Notes under the pieces: model-generated
Told to the model about the DNA's origin: nothing
Seen by the model: the letters and a program-made list of their open reading frames with translations, nothing else
The model's database searches: none
Source of the DNA: Oscheius sp. JU75
Lineage: Eukaryota > Nematoda > Chromadorea > Rhabditida > Rhabditidae
NCBI GenBank assembly: GCA_037178855.1
Contig: JASJZC010000005.1
Span: forward strand, 558,001-622,000
Length of the DNA stretch: 64,000 nt
Direction of reading: 5' to 3'
Program-made: the position numbers and the translations under genes
In this document: positions 23,901 to 36,328 of the stretch, piece by piece
How positions within the stretch are numbered: the stretch's first letter is position 1
How the letters are laid out: every line of letters begins with the position of its first letter

Positions 23901-26185
23901 TAGTCTGTATCAGCCACCTCCCCGGTGATTCAGTTGAGAGAGGAGAGATTGCTATGGTCTCCCTTTCTTCTATTAGATAAGCCCATTTGCAGATGGGTGT
24001 CTTTAGAGAGAGGAGATTTCAAAAAGGTCACAAACTGCAACGTGTTTGTGTGTCTGTGCATGGAAATGTGCTGCAGCATGTGTTTGTTTACCAATTGACC
24101 AGCAGAGAGACCCGGAATTTGAAACATTTCTTTTTCGAAAACGAAATGTTTTTTGCAAAGTTTCGAAACTCTGGAGTATAAAGAGCAATAAGAACGAAGA
24201 TACTTATTAGTTGCCTTTCTCACCACCAAGTTTTTCAATCTGTCTCTTTCTGTCTCTCTGTCACAGTTTACCGACCCAGCTTTTCAGTTTTCACACTGTC
24301 CTTGGCACCTTTTTGATACTAATCCCATAACTTGTTTTCGGTTCTGGCGCCACTTCTATTCTTGAAGAGAACTGTCGATTCCGTTGCTAAGCTCTTGGTA
24401 CTACCACAGTCTCTTTATACCCAAAACGCAAAAATAGTTCCAATTTGAACTTCAAACTTAATTGCCACCTAATTTGTTTGACTAATAACTTTTTGGCAAT
24501 GTAATTGCTCGCTTTTGTTTCATGGCTCCAAGCAGGCAGGCGGACAAACAAACGGTTACTATCGAACTGACATATTCTAGATGTTCAAAGATGTTTTCGA
24601 AAAAGCAACTTACTAGATCGTTCTATCAAGACTTCTCTAGCAAAACATGGTTCGGTCAAATTCTAAGAACTGTCAGAACCAATTGAGGCGTTCACAGAAG
24701 TAGGATCTAGCAGAATCTCTTCATGTCCATTCGGTTTTCCAACTCCTCTGACAAGTCTTCACAATCCATGGAAGATATCTAAACCAGTCTGGACAATTGC
24801 TTTGTCGTTACGTTTTCTCATAAGACCAGTCGCTTACACTCCTGGCGGAATGACATAGTAATCTTTCTGCAATTGGAACAGTCTTTGCATCTCTGTCTCT
24901 CTGACTCTTTGTCAAAATGTTCTCTGTTCTGCTCCAATTACCTGTCCTACTCTATTAGTCCCTCGACGTTCAAAGAGTTCTAGATGATTCAGAGATGCCA
25001 TCTATGACAAATGTCTTCATATCCCTCCCAGACCGATCTTTGACAAACAATCCAGTTTTCCATACTATGGTCCTCTGAAAGTCTTAGTATCTGTCTGTCT
25101 CTAGACGTTCCAGCAGATTTCGAGAAGACAATTCAGATGACGAGCCTTGTCGTACCCCTCCCCTTTCTGCGCCTCTCCCAAAGAACATCGAACAAATGTT
25201 TGTATATAAAATACTGTATTATTCAATAAATTATTATATGTACATCTCCTTCATCCAACGTTTAAAGCGTGTTGAGAGTTCTTGTCAATTAGTTGTACCC
25301 GTAACCAAGAATATGTTGCGAGACGGAGAGATCAGCAGAATGAGAGAGAGGGGGAGCAAAAAAGGAAGGTGAACTAGCAGAATATACAGGAACTGAGAAT
25401 AGAATGTCTCTCTTTAATTCCTCCTCGTCCTCGAACTGTTGAATCGCGTTTTAGGGCGAGATTGGAGCTCAACGTCTGTCGACCAGTCAATGTGAGCCAT
25501 CATGGGTGTTTGGGTGTGTGAACTATAGTAATACCTCAGTAATAGAAGCAGAAAAGTTTATAAGAATTTGTGAGACTCGAATTTGTCAGCTCTAGACTCT
25601 TATCGGTTTTATATAGGCAACAACAGGGGAGGCGGGACCGCGGTCCCGCCTTGGAGTGATGGTATTCGACTGCATCAGCTTTGCCCTTTTCATTATTCCT
25701 CACTCTGTAGCCACGTTCAATGCGGTTCACATCACAATCATGTCGGATCATCTGCGTCGAATGCAGCACAAAATGCTCTGCCGTTCATCTGTGTCATCAT
25801 TCTCATCGTTATTGTCACCTACATGACCATTTACGAGCGATTTGGTCTCAAATCCAGGGCATCTTTGGAAAAAAATCAAAGTGTTTTCAGTTTGGAATGA
25901 AGTTGTCTTTTCTATCATTTCTGTTTGGAATATCTGGCGGCATCATTCTCATCATTATGAATCCAACTTATCACAACCGGATATCCAATATGGCATCAAA
26001 GAGATCATCGGAGGCCTCTGCAGTTTTTCTTGTTAATGTTCAGCTAAACCTAGCGCAGAGAAGAAATATAAATGAAAACTGGAAACTATGAAACTGATAA
26101 ATAAAAATTCAAGAAACCGCTTGCACAATAGGGTTAGTTTGTGTTGCATATTTATCATAAGGATACACGAGATTCTTATGAAACA
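23901..26185. other. Gene-poor stretch
   Basis: No gene could be supported. Around 25583-25900 several overlapping frames look hydrophobic (one includes FICVIILIVIVTYMTI), which could be a decayed membrane-protein exon such as a chemoreceptor, but frames do not join. Confidence 0.35.
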
Positions 26186-26345
26186 AGTTAAGAATAGGGA
26201 TAGAATTTTAAAATCTTTCGGGGAATGCATTTTAATGAATTGACCATTTTCGATAGACTGTTTGCTATTACTGATAATTTGTTGACAGTGTTTTGGGAAG
26301 GATGTAGTTTACTAATTTGTCGAGAGTGGTGTATCAGCTCTTCTG
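26186..26345 (-). repeat. Dispersed repeat, copy A
   Basis: About 145 bases here match 35926-36063 at roughly 90% by eye (shared start AAAATCTTTCGGGGAATGC). Read leftward both encode related peptides containing VNKLSVIA.SLSKMVNSLK, so the unit may come from the coding part of a mobile element. I cannot name the element. Confidence 0.6.
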
Positions 26346-26829
26346 AATAGTCGAATAAGAATAGGATTTTACCCGCAAATGGTGGTACAGTCATACTGTT
26401 TAGTTAACAAACGTTTCTAAACTCTTCCTAAGTCTAGATATTACGACAAACATGATGATACAATGGCGCTATTCTAGCTAAACCAACTGGAGTTCTGTGT
26501 AAGGAGTACACAAAATAGCTGATATGATACTTCTCGTCAAAGTAGTGCAGCTGTTCATCCACAAAAAAGTGGGTGGTGTAGTCGAATAGACGACACATCC
26601 CTCTTTCGACTAAACTCTCCTAAACAAAAAGTTTACTGAAGACTGGAATACAAACCTGGAAAGAATTTGAAGTGGCACTGTGTACAAAATGAACCCATGG
26701 CTCCGATGTAATGTTTAGGCGGGATTGTTGCTGTATAGAGAGGCTTGTCGAGAGCATTTCTCACTCTTCTAGCAATTTTGAATTCCGACCTTTGAGCTTT
26801 GAGCTTAGAAACCGGATACTTTGTGAATT

Positions 26830-29330
26830 TACATTTACATTTTACATTTTATTTGACGGTATCAAAGGGGTTTCCTAAACTGGGTCCCTTGCCGCTCCCA
26901 TGGCTCGAACCCACTCTTCACCGTCCAATCTTGCCGCTCGCATCCACGTTGCGGGGGCTCTTCCTATCCTCTCGGATGCTCTCCTTAGGTCATCCTCCCA
27001 TCTCATACGGGGCCTACCAATGACGCGTCGCTGGTCCAGGATATCGGGGAGCTGGGTCATTCTTCGAACATCTTCGTTCCTCACGCGGTGGAGAAGAGTA
27101 AGGCCTAACATTGTTCTTTCCTGTCGTCTCTGTACGGCTGCCAGCTTCTTCATCTCATCAGTTCGAAGGCTCCAGACTTCACAGTCATACAGCAAACTTG
27201 GCACGATACAGGTCAGGTAGACTCTCCTCTTCATCCTTGTCGGCACGGTTCTCTTGGTAAGGAACAGACCATGACGATTGAACGCACCCCATGCAGCTCC
27301 GATCCTCCGAGATAACTCCTGGTTTTCTGTGGTGCACGTAACCGAACTTCCAAGATAGGTGAAGTGCTGGACAAATTGGATTTGTTGGCCAGATACAAGC
27401 AGATCCCCCTCGTAGGCATTGGTCATCGCAACTGTCTTGCGGAGATTGACTTCCAATCCAATCCTACGGCTTGTTTCCTCCAGTTCGGTCACCATGCGCT
27501 GAACTGCTCTCAGGCTCTTCCCGACAAGGATGACATCGTCGGCGTAGCGAAGATGGTTCAGCTTACGGCCGTTGATGTTAAAGCCGAAGTTGTCCCAATT
27601 GAGTCGTCTGAAGATGTCTTCGAGCACAGCGTTGAAGAGGAATGGAGAAAGAACGCAGCCTTGACGAACTCCGCGCTTGATGTCGATCTCCACTAGATCC
27701 TCGTGCACCTTGATCTTGCAGCCAGCTTGATGGTAGACTTTCCGCAGCATTTCGACGTAGAGTTGGTCCGCTCCGTGTTGTTGAAGGGAATTTCACACGG
27801 CGTTCCACTCAATTGTGTCATAGGCTTTCCGGAAATCGACAAACACGAGATAGACGTGATTACGATAACCGTAGGCTTTGTCAATCAGCTGCTTGATGGT
27901 GTGAAGGTGTTCCACGGTAGAGAAACTTCGACGGAAGCCGGCTTGTTCGGCGGGCTGGTTAAATTCCAAACTTCGATGCATTCTGGCCAACATAACTCGC
28001 GTGAACAGCTTGTATGGAGCTGGTAGTACGGAGATCGGGCGGAAGTTGGTCAGATCAGTGTGGTCTCCTTTCTTCGGGATGAGCGTGGTAATCGAATCAC
28101 CGAATCCAGGAGGGACCACACGATGTTGAAGCATCCGAGTAAAGAGACGTGCAAGAAGAGGCACCATCTCAGTTTCCGCGACTCGGAGCTGCATCGTCGT
28201 AATGGAGTCGTGTCCGGGGGCCGTTCGCATCCTCATCCGATGTAGTTGCTTCCAAACCTCGTCTTCGAGTACTGGTGGAACTTCCTCTAGAGGGGGCTGG
28301 GACATTGGAACCACGTTCACCGTTTGCTGGTACAACTCGTCAAAGAATTCTTTCACTCGACCTCGCACATCTTGGGAGCTGACAATTCGAGATCCGTCCT
28401 TCTTTTGGAGTTGTCCGATCGCAGGAGTCGATATGTCCTCGAAGAGTCGCTTGGACGCAAGCGTCTGGTGGTACCGGTTAAGCAGATTCTTCTCAATATC
28501 CGAAGCAATGGCTATGCGCAGTGAATTATTCGTTTGGACCAGTTGGAGACGTGATGGAATGTCAGCCTTGGCCAGTAGAACTCGTCGTTGGTCGAAAAGG
28601 TCTCGTGTGTTGGCTGAGAGCCTTTCTGCGCGTGGGATCCTTTCCGTAGCCACAGCACGGGCTTCATCAAAGACTTCGCGGATGCCACGGTACTGGATTG
28701 TTGGATCGGGGTCCTCCATTGCTTCTCTTCTCTCCTGGATGCCATGACGGAAGAGAGGCCAATTCATCTTCTTCTGCGTTGCCTGTTGTCTACGTCTTGG
28801 GAACTTAGCCTCGACTGGTTCATGATTCCAGCGCTCTGACCCTTACTCACACCATTGGCCCCAAAAGGCAGCCCCTGTTTCCATAAGGATCCACCCTTCG
28901 GATTGTACGCAGCTCTCTGAATCTTGCTCAGGAAGCGGTCGTAGTCGGCATCGTCGGCGTCTCCTGTAGGGGCGTAACCCATGACGAGAAGGAGACTCCA
29001 ATTCGGCCCTCTCAGCTTCAATGTGTAGCATCTGTCGTCTATCGGCGTGAAGCGATGGACAGCTCTTGACCGTTTCCAGACTTCCAGGTCTCGCTCAGGC
29101 CCATGACGTCGAAGGAGATCTTCAGTAGCGCTTCCTCAAGTTCGAGTAGTCGCCTCTTCGAGTGGATGGATTGGCAGTTGAGCTGGCAGATGTTGAGCAG
29201 GCCTCGAACTACGGGTGGTGACATGACGGTCCCTCTGTGTCGCAGTGCTGGGACCGGAACCCCTCTTCCTTTCCACAAAAGGTAGATCCGCTGGTAGAGC
29301 GACTTGGGAAGCAAGCGCACGGATTATGAA
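26830..29330 (-). mobile_element. Second non-LTR retrotransposon, defective
   Basis: Leftward reading starts with an endonuclease N-terminus (29211-29039: LNICQLNCQSIHSKRR and LSETWKSG), continues with LLVMGYAPTGDADDADYDRF (about 29005-28930), then loses the GDFNA block: the next 150 bases do not read as endonuclease. Reverse transcriptase follows (28767-26875) with APGHDSI, LIPKKGDHTDLTNFRPIS, YLVFVDFRKAYDTIEWNAV, GVRQGCVLSPFLFN, HLRYADDVILVGKS and a GRPRMRWEDDLRR tail. A stop codon interrupts right after DTIEWNAV (about 27794). The 3' side ends in an AAATGT-type simple repeat near 26840. It is a different family from the 21.4 kb element, of the same broad LINE type. Confidence 0.88.
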
Positions 29331-29362
29331 AAGTAAAGGTAATTGAAAAGTAAAGGTAATTG
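29326..29362. repeat. Tandem 17-base duplication at LINE 5' edge
   Basis: Two exact head-to-tail copies of GAAAAGTAAAGGTAATT adjoin the point where LINE similarity stops. Short duplications at 5' junctions can arise during target-primed reverse transcription. Confidence 0.75.
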
Positions 29363-31590
29363 CAGCTCACATCGAGTACCAAGCACTCCCGTATGTGAAA
29401 TTTGTGAATACACAAATGAAAAGTGATAACAACTAACGTTTAGTTGACATATGAATTCAATTACAGGCGTCCAAAAAAGTGATGGAAAGTATGAGTAGAG
29501 AGAGTCAACCAGACTGGGCCCGCCCATCTTCCTGGGACCTAGTAAAATTTAAAGGGCCCCGCCGCAAACTCTGTATCAGCTGACCTGATCGGTTACCACC
29601 TAAGTTAGCTGAAATGAAATTTTCGAATTTTTTCGTCATTTGAAAGGGACGACTTACATTAAAAACTTGACGATCCTTTGCAACTTTGTATACATAAGAG
29701 TGGCATTACTGGTTATTGGTTTTTTTATGGATGAATAAACAAATTAGGCTTCTCCGCCCTCATGCATCCCCAAAGTCATTTTTTGCATGTTTATTGACCG
29801 ATACTGATATCATCATTTCTGTTCGGACGTCAACATGTTGATGCAAAACAAGAAAGGGAGCCAGGTTAAAAATAAAACTTTTTATTTGTTTCCCTCTTTT
29901 CCGTGATTGACTGTTCTCTTCCCGAATCAAAGTATTAGAAAAAACTATACACCAAAAACAATCCACTAACTTTTGGTAATTTCTTTCTGATACAGCGACA
30001 AGATTAGTTCTTTCACCCAACAAACCTACACCCAGAGAGCCTATTCAACGGCTGCAGTTCTGTAAAACCTGGTCAATATCTGGTATGTTTTTTTCAGGTC
30101 TGAATTGTTTACAGCCTGGCACTCACATGTAAAAGATCCCCGCCTCCAAATATAATCATTCCACCTTTTTCTGCAGCTTCTTCCCCCGATCTTTTACTAA
30201 TATTTTTTGAAACAGTGAAAAGCCCCTGGTCGGACACAAAGAACTTGAAGTTTAAACGACTTAAACAAAAACTTATGCAAGCTTCCCACTTCTGTCTAAA
30301 AGGGGTCTCCCTTGAACTTTCCGGTTTTGTGCTCAAAGAGATTAGTAAGTGGAGTGGGCAATGTACAAATTTTTTTTTCGTTCTGAAATGCTCTCACTTT
30401 CAGTTATACTCCGACGGAATTGTCATTTTTTTTCTTGGACGTCTGTAATTGTTGTTCGATGAGGCCTGTCGATGAGGTTTGAGCAGATGCTCGATTATAC
30501 GAGCGGGGTACAATTGCTTTAGAAGTGCAAAAGTACTACCTGTACACGATTTGACAAAGGGGGACTGGAATAATGAGACGAGGTAAATGGGAAGAAGGAA
30601 GAAATAATCTCATCAGTTCAACATGTACTCAGACAATATGACAACATGTACAGATATCACAATTTTAGAGCCAAAAATTGAGGAACCAAATATTGGATGG
30701 TAGGTAGAGGAAATAATCTCAGAGAAAAAGATTCGAGCACTCTCTTTTGAGAAAATATAGTAAGGATTGGGTCTCCCTGGAAATTTTCGTGCTTTTGCCT
30801 CTTCGAACTTATCCGATTGCTTCCGGCTGTCTAGAACGTGCGATTTGCTAAGGCGAGCAGTGTTCCTGATTGATCCCCCCGGAGTACATTTCCCTTAGTC
30901 TTATTTTGGCGGTGTAGGGACTCCAATCAGAGTCATATTTAGACTACAAATAGTTTTTGCTTTTGAAGGGTGAGTGAGTAGCCACTTTTTCTGTTTACTA
31001 TCGCTCTCTTACTTTTTTAAGGCTCGGAATAATGAGAATTTCCAGGGTTATGGCAGTTGCTCAAGAAAAAGAATGGGCACCATGCAGCGTGCCTACAGAT
31101 TTTCTCTCAGGATGCCGGAGAGCGGCCAGCTTTCCCTTCTTTGGAGATCATTTCCTCACGCCCATTTCCGTCCAAAAAGTTCGTTTTTTCTCGTTATTCT
31201 ATAACTATTTCTGGGCAATATCCCGCGCGGGACCATTGAATTTGCTAGAGAGAGAGAAAGATCAAAAGAACACAGCTGTGTCTTCAAAAAGCGCAAAAAA
31301 TAATACCTGTACTCGATTTGATAAAACAAAAGTAGTTTTCCAAAACCTTGTCTTTGGTAGATATGCCAGAGAGTCAAGATTTTTTGACCATTTTCATTAG
31401 CTTCAAAGTCGTGTTTCTCCCTTCTCCGCAAAGCGATAATATCTCGAAAACTGCTATGCTATCTGATGAGAGAAATATAAACAGAATCTGGCGCCACATG
31501 GTCCTTATCTTTGGAAAAGTTGAAAGTATGACATTGAAAAAGGTTGTTGGTTTTTCAGATTCGACCACATTGCGAATCCGAGAGCTTGAA
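29363..31590. other. Gene-poor stretch
   Basis: No gene, RNA or repeat family could be supported. Upstream exons of the 33.1 kb phosphatase-regulator gene may lie here or between the repeats to its right, but I could not identify them. Confidence 0.4.
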
Positions 31591-31592
31591 TA

Positions 31593-32687
31593 CACTCTGT
31601 CAAGAAAGTATAGACGGTTGCGTATTTTCGTCGTTTTGCCAACTTGCGGTTGTTTTCATGACATGAAACCAATTGCAAATGAAAGAACGGGTTGAAAAAA
31701 CCCTCAGGAACATGTCAACATCAATAGTCATAAGTCAGAAAAAAAATTGAGCCACCGATTTTCGAAAATCGCTGTCAAGAAAGTATAGACGGTTTATTTC
31801 TTGAACTACATAAACAATTTTTTTCCAAGCAAAAACTAACAACTAATAACGGCTTGGTTCACCTTTGAACTCAAGCACATCGCAAACACGGTTGGGGATA
31901 GAATCGTACAGTTTACGCAGCGTAGAAGGCTGGAGTTTGTTCCAAGCACTACGAATACCATTCTTCAGGTCATCTACAGTTCCATATTGTTTTCCATTCC
32001 TATAAACGTCCCGTACAATAATACCCCATACATTTTATCCGTCAAGAATACGAATGTAATCTTGAGCATTCATACGGGGGCTCGTGAAGACAAGATCGAC
32101 TGTCTCATTCACTGACACTGCAGCCCAACACATCACACTGTCACCTCCATAATTCCTCGTTGTATGGTACTGTTCCTCTTTTCGAATATCATGCCAGTAG
32201 AATGCGAAGTTGTCAGGGCCATCGCGATTGAACTTTTTTTCGTCACTGAAGATGACCTAGATTGCCAAAAATTTTAAAAACTCAAGAAGCGTACTTCGTC
32301 CCAGTTGCGTTGGACATTATCCCTGCAGAACTGCAGTCTGACAGCCTTATGACGTTGTTGCAAGACGGGGGCAACCTTTTTCCGTTTGTGCACGATTATT
32401 TTCGTCTTCTTGATAACAGACCAGTAAAGCAATACAAAAAACCACCAAAACCGTTTCGAAAATGTCAAAATCGTCGACCGCGCGTAAACCGTCTATACTT
32501 TCCTGACAGCGATTTTCGAGAATCGGTGGCTCAAATTTTTTTCTGACTTATGACTATTGATGTTGACATGTTCCTGAGGGTTTTTCAACCCGTTCTTTCA
32601 TTTGCAATTGGTTTCATGTCATGAAAACAACCGCAAGTTGGCAAAACGACGAAAATACGCAACCGTCTATACTTTCTTGACAGAGTG
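31593..32687 (-). mobile_element. Tc3-like transposon, internally deleted
   Basis: Inverted ends of about 200 bases (31593-31795 and 32485-32687) begin CACTCTGTCAAGAAAGTATA and are flanked by TA (31591-31592 and 32688-32689), as expected for Tc1/mariner integration. The leftward interior encodes a transposase fragment: RNWDEV, a 50-base intron, VIFSDEKKFN.DGPD, FYWHDIRKEE, RNYGGDSVM, MNAQDYIRIL, then a break directly into VWGIIVRDVYRNGKQ. The missing part held the second catalytic Asp and the third acidic residue region. The copy is non-autonomous but its ends look intact. Confidence 0.9.
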
Positions 32688-32689
32688 TA

Positions 32690-33143
32690 AGCTCCGCTTT
32701 GCCGAAATCAACTTCGACACATTACGAAGAATGAAATCGCGACTCGTTCAGAAAACGTGGTACGTGCTGTTTTTGATCTTTCCCCGAAGGACAGCCGAAT
32801 TACAAACAAATTTTTTGACGAATCCGCTCCAATTGTCGGGTGTTTCGAGCTCCCGTGGATATCTTCATAAAAGAGACTAGTCGCTTGCGGTCAGGTAGGC
32901 AAGAGACTAAAAGAAGTGTCTGCGTGAAGTCAAAAACTCGTTTTTACTGAGAACGGGATGGGTCAAAAGATACGAAGTACAGTTCCTGGTAAACAACTTT
33001 GTAGTTGCTAGCTCCTGTATTCCAATTTTGCTCACAAATTGGTACACTTTTTGCCCCCACAAGTAATGTTCTGACAGAATTCTTTAAAAGTACTAAAACT
33101 ATAAGGATGTTAACAAATATTTATAAGAAACCGGTGTTTGCAG
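32690..33143. other. Spacer / probable intron
   Basis: There are 454 bases between the Tc3-like element and the first identified exon of the phosphatase-regulator gene. The exon at 33144 needs two bases from an upstream exon, so this is probably intron; no upstream exon is recognised here. Confidence 0.4.
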
Positions 33144-34152
33144 CTCGGACGGCTCCAGTTCAGAAGATGGCGATAGTTTAGGCTCTCCCAGTATTACGAA
33201 TCTCGTCATGGTAAGCGAAGTGCCAATGTTTTTAAAAACATCCTTGCAGAAAGTTCCAACAAGTCCAAATAAATCCGTGAGATTCGCTGACGACTGTGGA
33301 AAAGAATTATATTCGGTGAAAGTCATGACAGAGCCAAGTGATCAACCACCTCATCTGAGTCCGAGGATTTTGAGAAGATGGAGAAGTAAAAGTTTGTTCT
33401 TTGTGAATATTGATCATTTTCAGGGGTCGATGAAACAGAAGAGAAGTCCAAAGAACTACAAGCGGAATGGAAAATACTCTTCAAACAGCCGGCTTGTGAC
33501 TACGTTCGGTTCAGAGAAACTCTGGAGACTGGCAAAGTGGCAGTTGAGGATGTCGTCGTCAAGCCAGAAATTCACAAAGTTGTGGGAATAGTCAAAGTTT
33601 GAGTATTTCTTTGCTTTTTTAAGCATGGAATTCAGGTTTTGAACATTGCCTTCGAGAAGAAGGTCTTCGTTCGTGTGACCCAAAACCACTGGAAAAGCTA
33701 TCAGGACCATCCCTGCGTCTATCAACCATATACGAGCAAAATCCACGATACTTTTACCTTCGATTTAGATATGCCTCGTCTTAACGAGAAGGTACGTTTG
33801 CGCTTACAGTTATTCTTCAATCTGGTGGCTCAGATCCACGACATTGAATTCTGTGTGTGCTACGTTGCCAACGATGCCGAACACTGGGATTCAAATTCCG
33901 GCGACAACTTTAAACTTCACTGCGAAGAACCGAAACCAAAGAAAAGTATTACCTTTCCATCGTTTTTTGGAAGGTGAGCTTTTTTTTTTTAGAAATTTCC
34001 GATTTACATTTAGTTCCAATGTACTTCACTTTGTTATTTCAATTTTCAGTTACAAGGGTCTGGACCGCGACGATGCCTACCAAATGCACAGCGAAGACTG
34101 GTCTGGCTTTGCTTCTTGGAGAAGTTTGAGTACGGATGCTCCTTACTGGTAG
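33144..34152 (+). CDS. Glycogen-targeting PP1 regulatory subunit (PPP1R3 family), 5' part missing
   Basis: Exons found: 33144-33210, 33250-33385, 33424-33596, 33636-33791, 33834-33973, 34050-34152, all closing in phase. They give about 258 residues without the N-terminus. The PP1-docking motif is KSVRFAD, followed by LYSVKVMTEPSD..PPHLSP as in vertebrate PPP1R3. A CBM21 starch/glycogen-binding domain follows (FKQPACDYVRFRETL, FEKKVFVRVTQNHWKSYQD, DTFTFDLDMP, FCVCYVANDAEHWDSNSGDNF). Family members bring protein phosphatase 1 to glycogen to activate glycogen synthase and restrain phosphorylase. C. elegans H18N23.2 is a likely counterpart. The first exon starts with the last base of a codon, so at least one coding exon lies upstream, beyond or before the Tc3-like insertion. 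Confidence 0.92.
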
Positions 34153-34469
34153 CCACAGCCGTTTAACTTCTTTCATATCTAGCTTATCCGATCCGTCTGT
34201 TTTTGTCTAAGTTATTAAATATGAGTGTGGATACCAGTAGCACTCTTGACAAAGTCTGTACTTATGGTAAGAGTGAAACATACCGTACAAACAGTTTCAA
34301 GCAAGCTTGATGTTGAGAGAAGGTTGGATTGTGAGCTACTAGCCCTTCAGAGAACTTGTAGTAATAGCTGTACTGGCGATTCGTGATAAAAATATATACA
34401 GAAAAGGTTCTGGAAAAAGGGAAAGTTTTCAACAAAAATGATGAAGGACAGTAGGGAATATCAATATTA

Positions 34470-34697
34470 TCTAAACTATGAAAGCGCAATGGTGTCTGTG
34501 GTTGACTCTGTGTATTTGATTGTCTGTTTGTTTGTCCGAGGCCACGAAGCAAAGATGGCAGGTCAAGAATTATTGGCAATTAGGTGGAAAGTCAGTTGTA
34601 AGCGGAAAGCTGTATAGAAATCTCGCTCAGTTTGTGGTAGCTCGACTAGGAAGCTAACTGGAACCCAAACGACTGCGAAGCAGCCGTAAACTGCTGG
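34470..34697 (+). mobile_element. Helitron-like short element, diverged copy
   Basis: Starts A|TCTAAACTATGAAAGCGCAA and ends in an imperfect hairpin followed by CTGG|T (34694-34697), like the copies at 35554, 48172 and 51092. The interior shares GTCCGAGGCCACGAAGCAAA with sequence near 61430-61510. No coding capacity. Confidence 0.6.
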
Positions 34698-35553
34698 TCA
34701 AGAATAAAATAACATAGGAATACAGGCTATGTTACAGAGATGCTAAACATGAATTGTCTAACGTTCTTATATAAGTTTTTTTGATTGAAATTGACGTCCT
34801 TTAAGTTTCATAAGAAGATGCACGCAGCACGACTTTATAAGAAACAACCCCAGCTGAGAAATCGGAAAACTGAGCAAGAAGAAACGTAAATACAACAACT
34901 GCAAAAAACAAGAAGATGAGGTTCACATTGTCAATAAGAAAAGCTGTACAAAGGCTAATGGGAATAGATGTACATTACGTAGAGAACGAGTTTTCATGTT
35001 GAATCAGTTGTATGGATTGGTCTGTGAGTCTCTTCCAGGTCCGAAGCCGGGGTTGTTGGACGATATTAGAACTTGCTGAAAATTGATTTATTACTCTGAA
35101 CTTTTGATTTTTTTGTGTTTTGACAGTTTGAATCAGTTTCAAGAGAGTGTGACTGTTCTTTTTGGGTGTGTCGGCAATGACTGTACGCGAGCTGTTAAAA
35201 GGAAGGGAAGATTCACATTCTACAAAAGAAGGGGTTCCAGCCAACACTTGAAAATACTCGGGATCGGGAAAAAAGCCTACACAATCATATCGAAAACCAA
35301 GATAACTGCGTATGTTAAGCACCTAGCTCATCTTAAAAAGAATTAAAAACTTTTGCTATATTACTATACTGGAAGTATTAAACGACACCTCAAGCCTAAA
35401 CAAGGGCATTCTAAGTTATGTTTTAGTCCCATTTGATTCAAAATACATCGGAGTTGAAAAAGGCAAGCTCTCAGAATAACTAGCAGCCTAGCATCTTGCA
35501 AAAGTGTACTGAATCTCTTTCTTGTATTATCCTGACTTTCTCGATTTTCGCAA
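34698..35553. other. Intergenic, nothing recognised
   Basis: There are 856 bases without a supportable gene, RNA or repeat. Confidence 0.4.
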
Positions 35554-35756
35554 TCTCTCTACTACTAAAGTGCAATGGTGTCCGTCCGTGCGTCACCACG
35601 AGGAAAAAGCTGGCAAGTCATGGCATGTCAAGAACTAAGGTGACAAGTCAGCTTTAGGGGAAACTTGGGAATTTAGATTGACAACAAGCGGCGAAGCCGC
35701 CTGTTGTCAATGCTAAGTCAAGACTAAGAGGCGGCGAAGCCGTCGTAGACGGCTGG
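35554..35756 (+). mobile_element. Helitron-like short element, best copy
   Basis: Begins after an A with TCTCTCTACTACTAAAG and ends GCCGTCGTAGACGGCTGG followed by T. These ends match Helitron rules: insertion between A and T, a TC start with the common TCTMTAYTA-like terminus, a hairpin near the 3' end and a CTRR end. The interior has a second hairpin (GGCGAAGCC units). No coding capacity; 203 bases. Confidence 0.7.
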
Positions 35757-35925
35757 TAAAACTATAAAACACATGCTTTCAGGTAAACACTGATCAGACT
35801 TGAAAAGTTCTGCAACCACAAACGTTTGTGTGTAGATCGTTGGGATTTAACAGGTGAGTCAAAACGAGCCTTCAGATGCGAATCATGCATAATCACGCTG
35901 CTTAGATCGAACCCTAGTCGGATTT

Positions 35926-36063
35926 TAAAATCTTTCGGGGAATGCCTTTTTAATGAATTGACCATTTTCGATAGACTGCCTGCTATTACTGATAATTTGT
36001 TGACAGTGATTTGGGAAGGATGTTGTTTACTAATTTGTTGAGAGCGGTGTATCAGTTCCACTG
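35926..36063 (-). repeat. Dispersed repeat, copy B
   Basis: Partner of 26186-26345. Read leftward this copy sits in a longer open stretch (36145-35762) whose peptide continues past the shared block (HSPKDFKIRLGFDLSSVIMH), suggesting decayed mobile-element coding sequence. Unnamed. Confidence 0.55.
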
Positions 36064-36328
36064 ATCCCACTTTTGAGGATATTTTGAAGTCGCAGTTTTC
36101 GATTCGTTGCAAGTTGTTTATATCTTCTGTGAATGATGTCCTCACATCTATTTGCTGGTACCAGGCAACCCTACAAAAAAAGAGTGATTCCTACGACGAG
36201 ATCAAGTATCAGTAGGCAAATTGTGGGCAGCGGTACTAAACTACGCGATGTCCACAAGCTTTGTGTACGAAATCGTGTATAGCTCGGAGGAGGAGGGATG
36301 GGGGATGGAAAATATGCTAAAATCTTAC

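Noticed and set aside
23987-24238. Small frames on both strands
   Set aside because: No family features, and located just beyond the truncated LINE end.
25583-26091. Possible chemoreceptor (7-TM) gene remnant
   Set aside because: Hydrophobic frames overlap but none carries a family motif and no splice sites link them.
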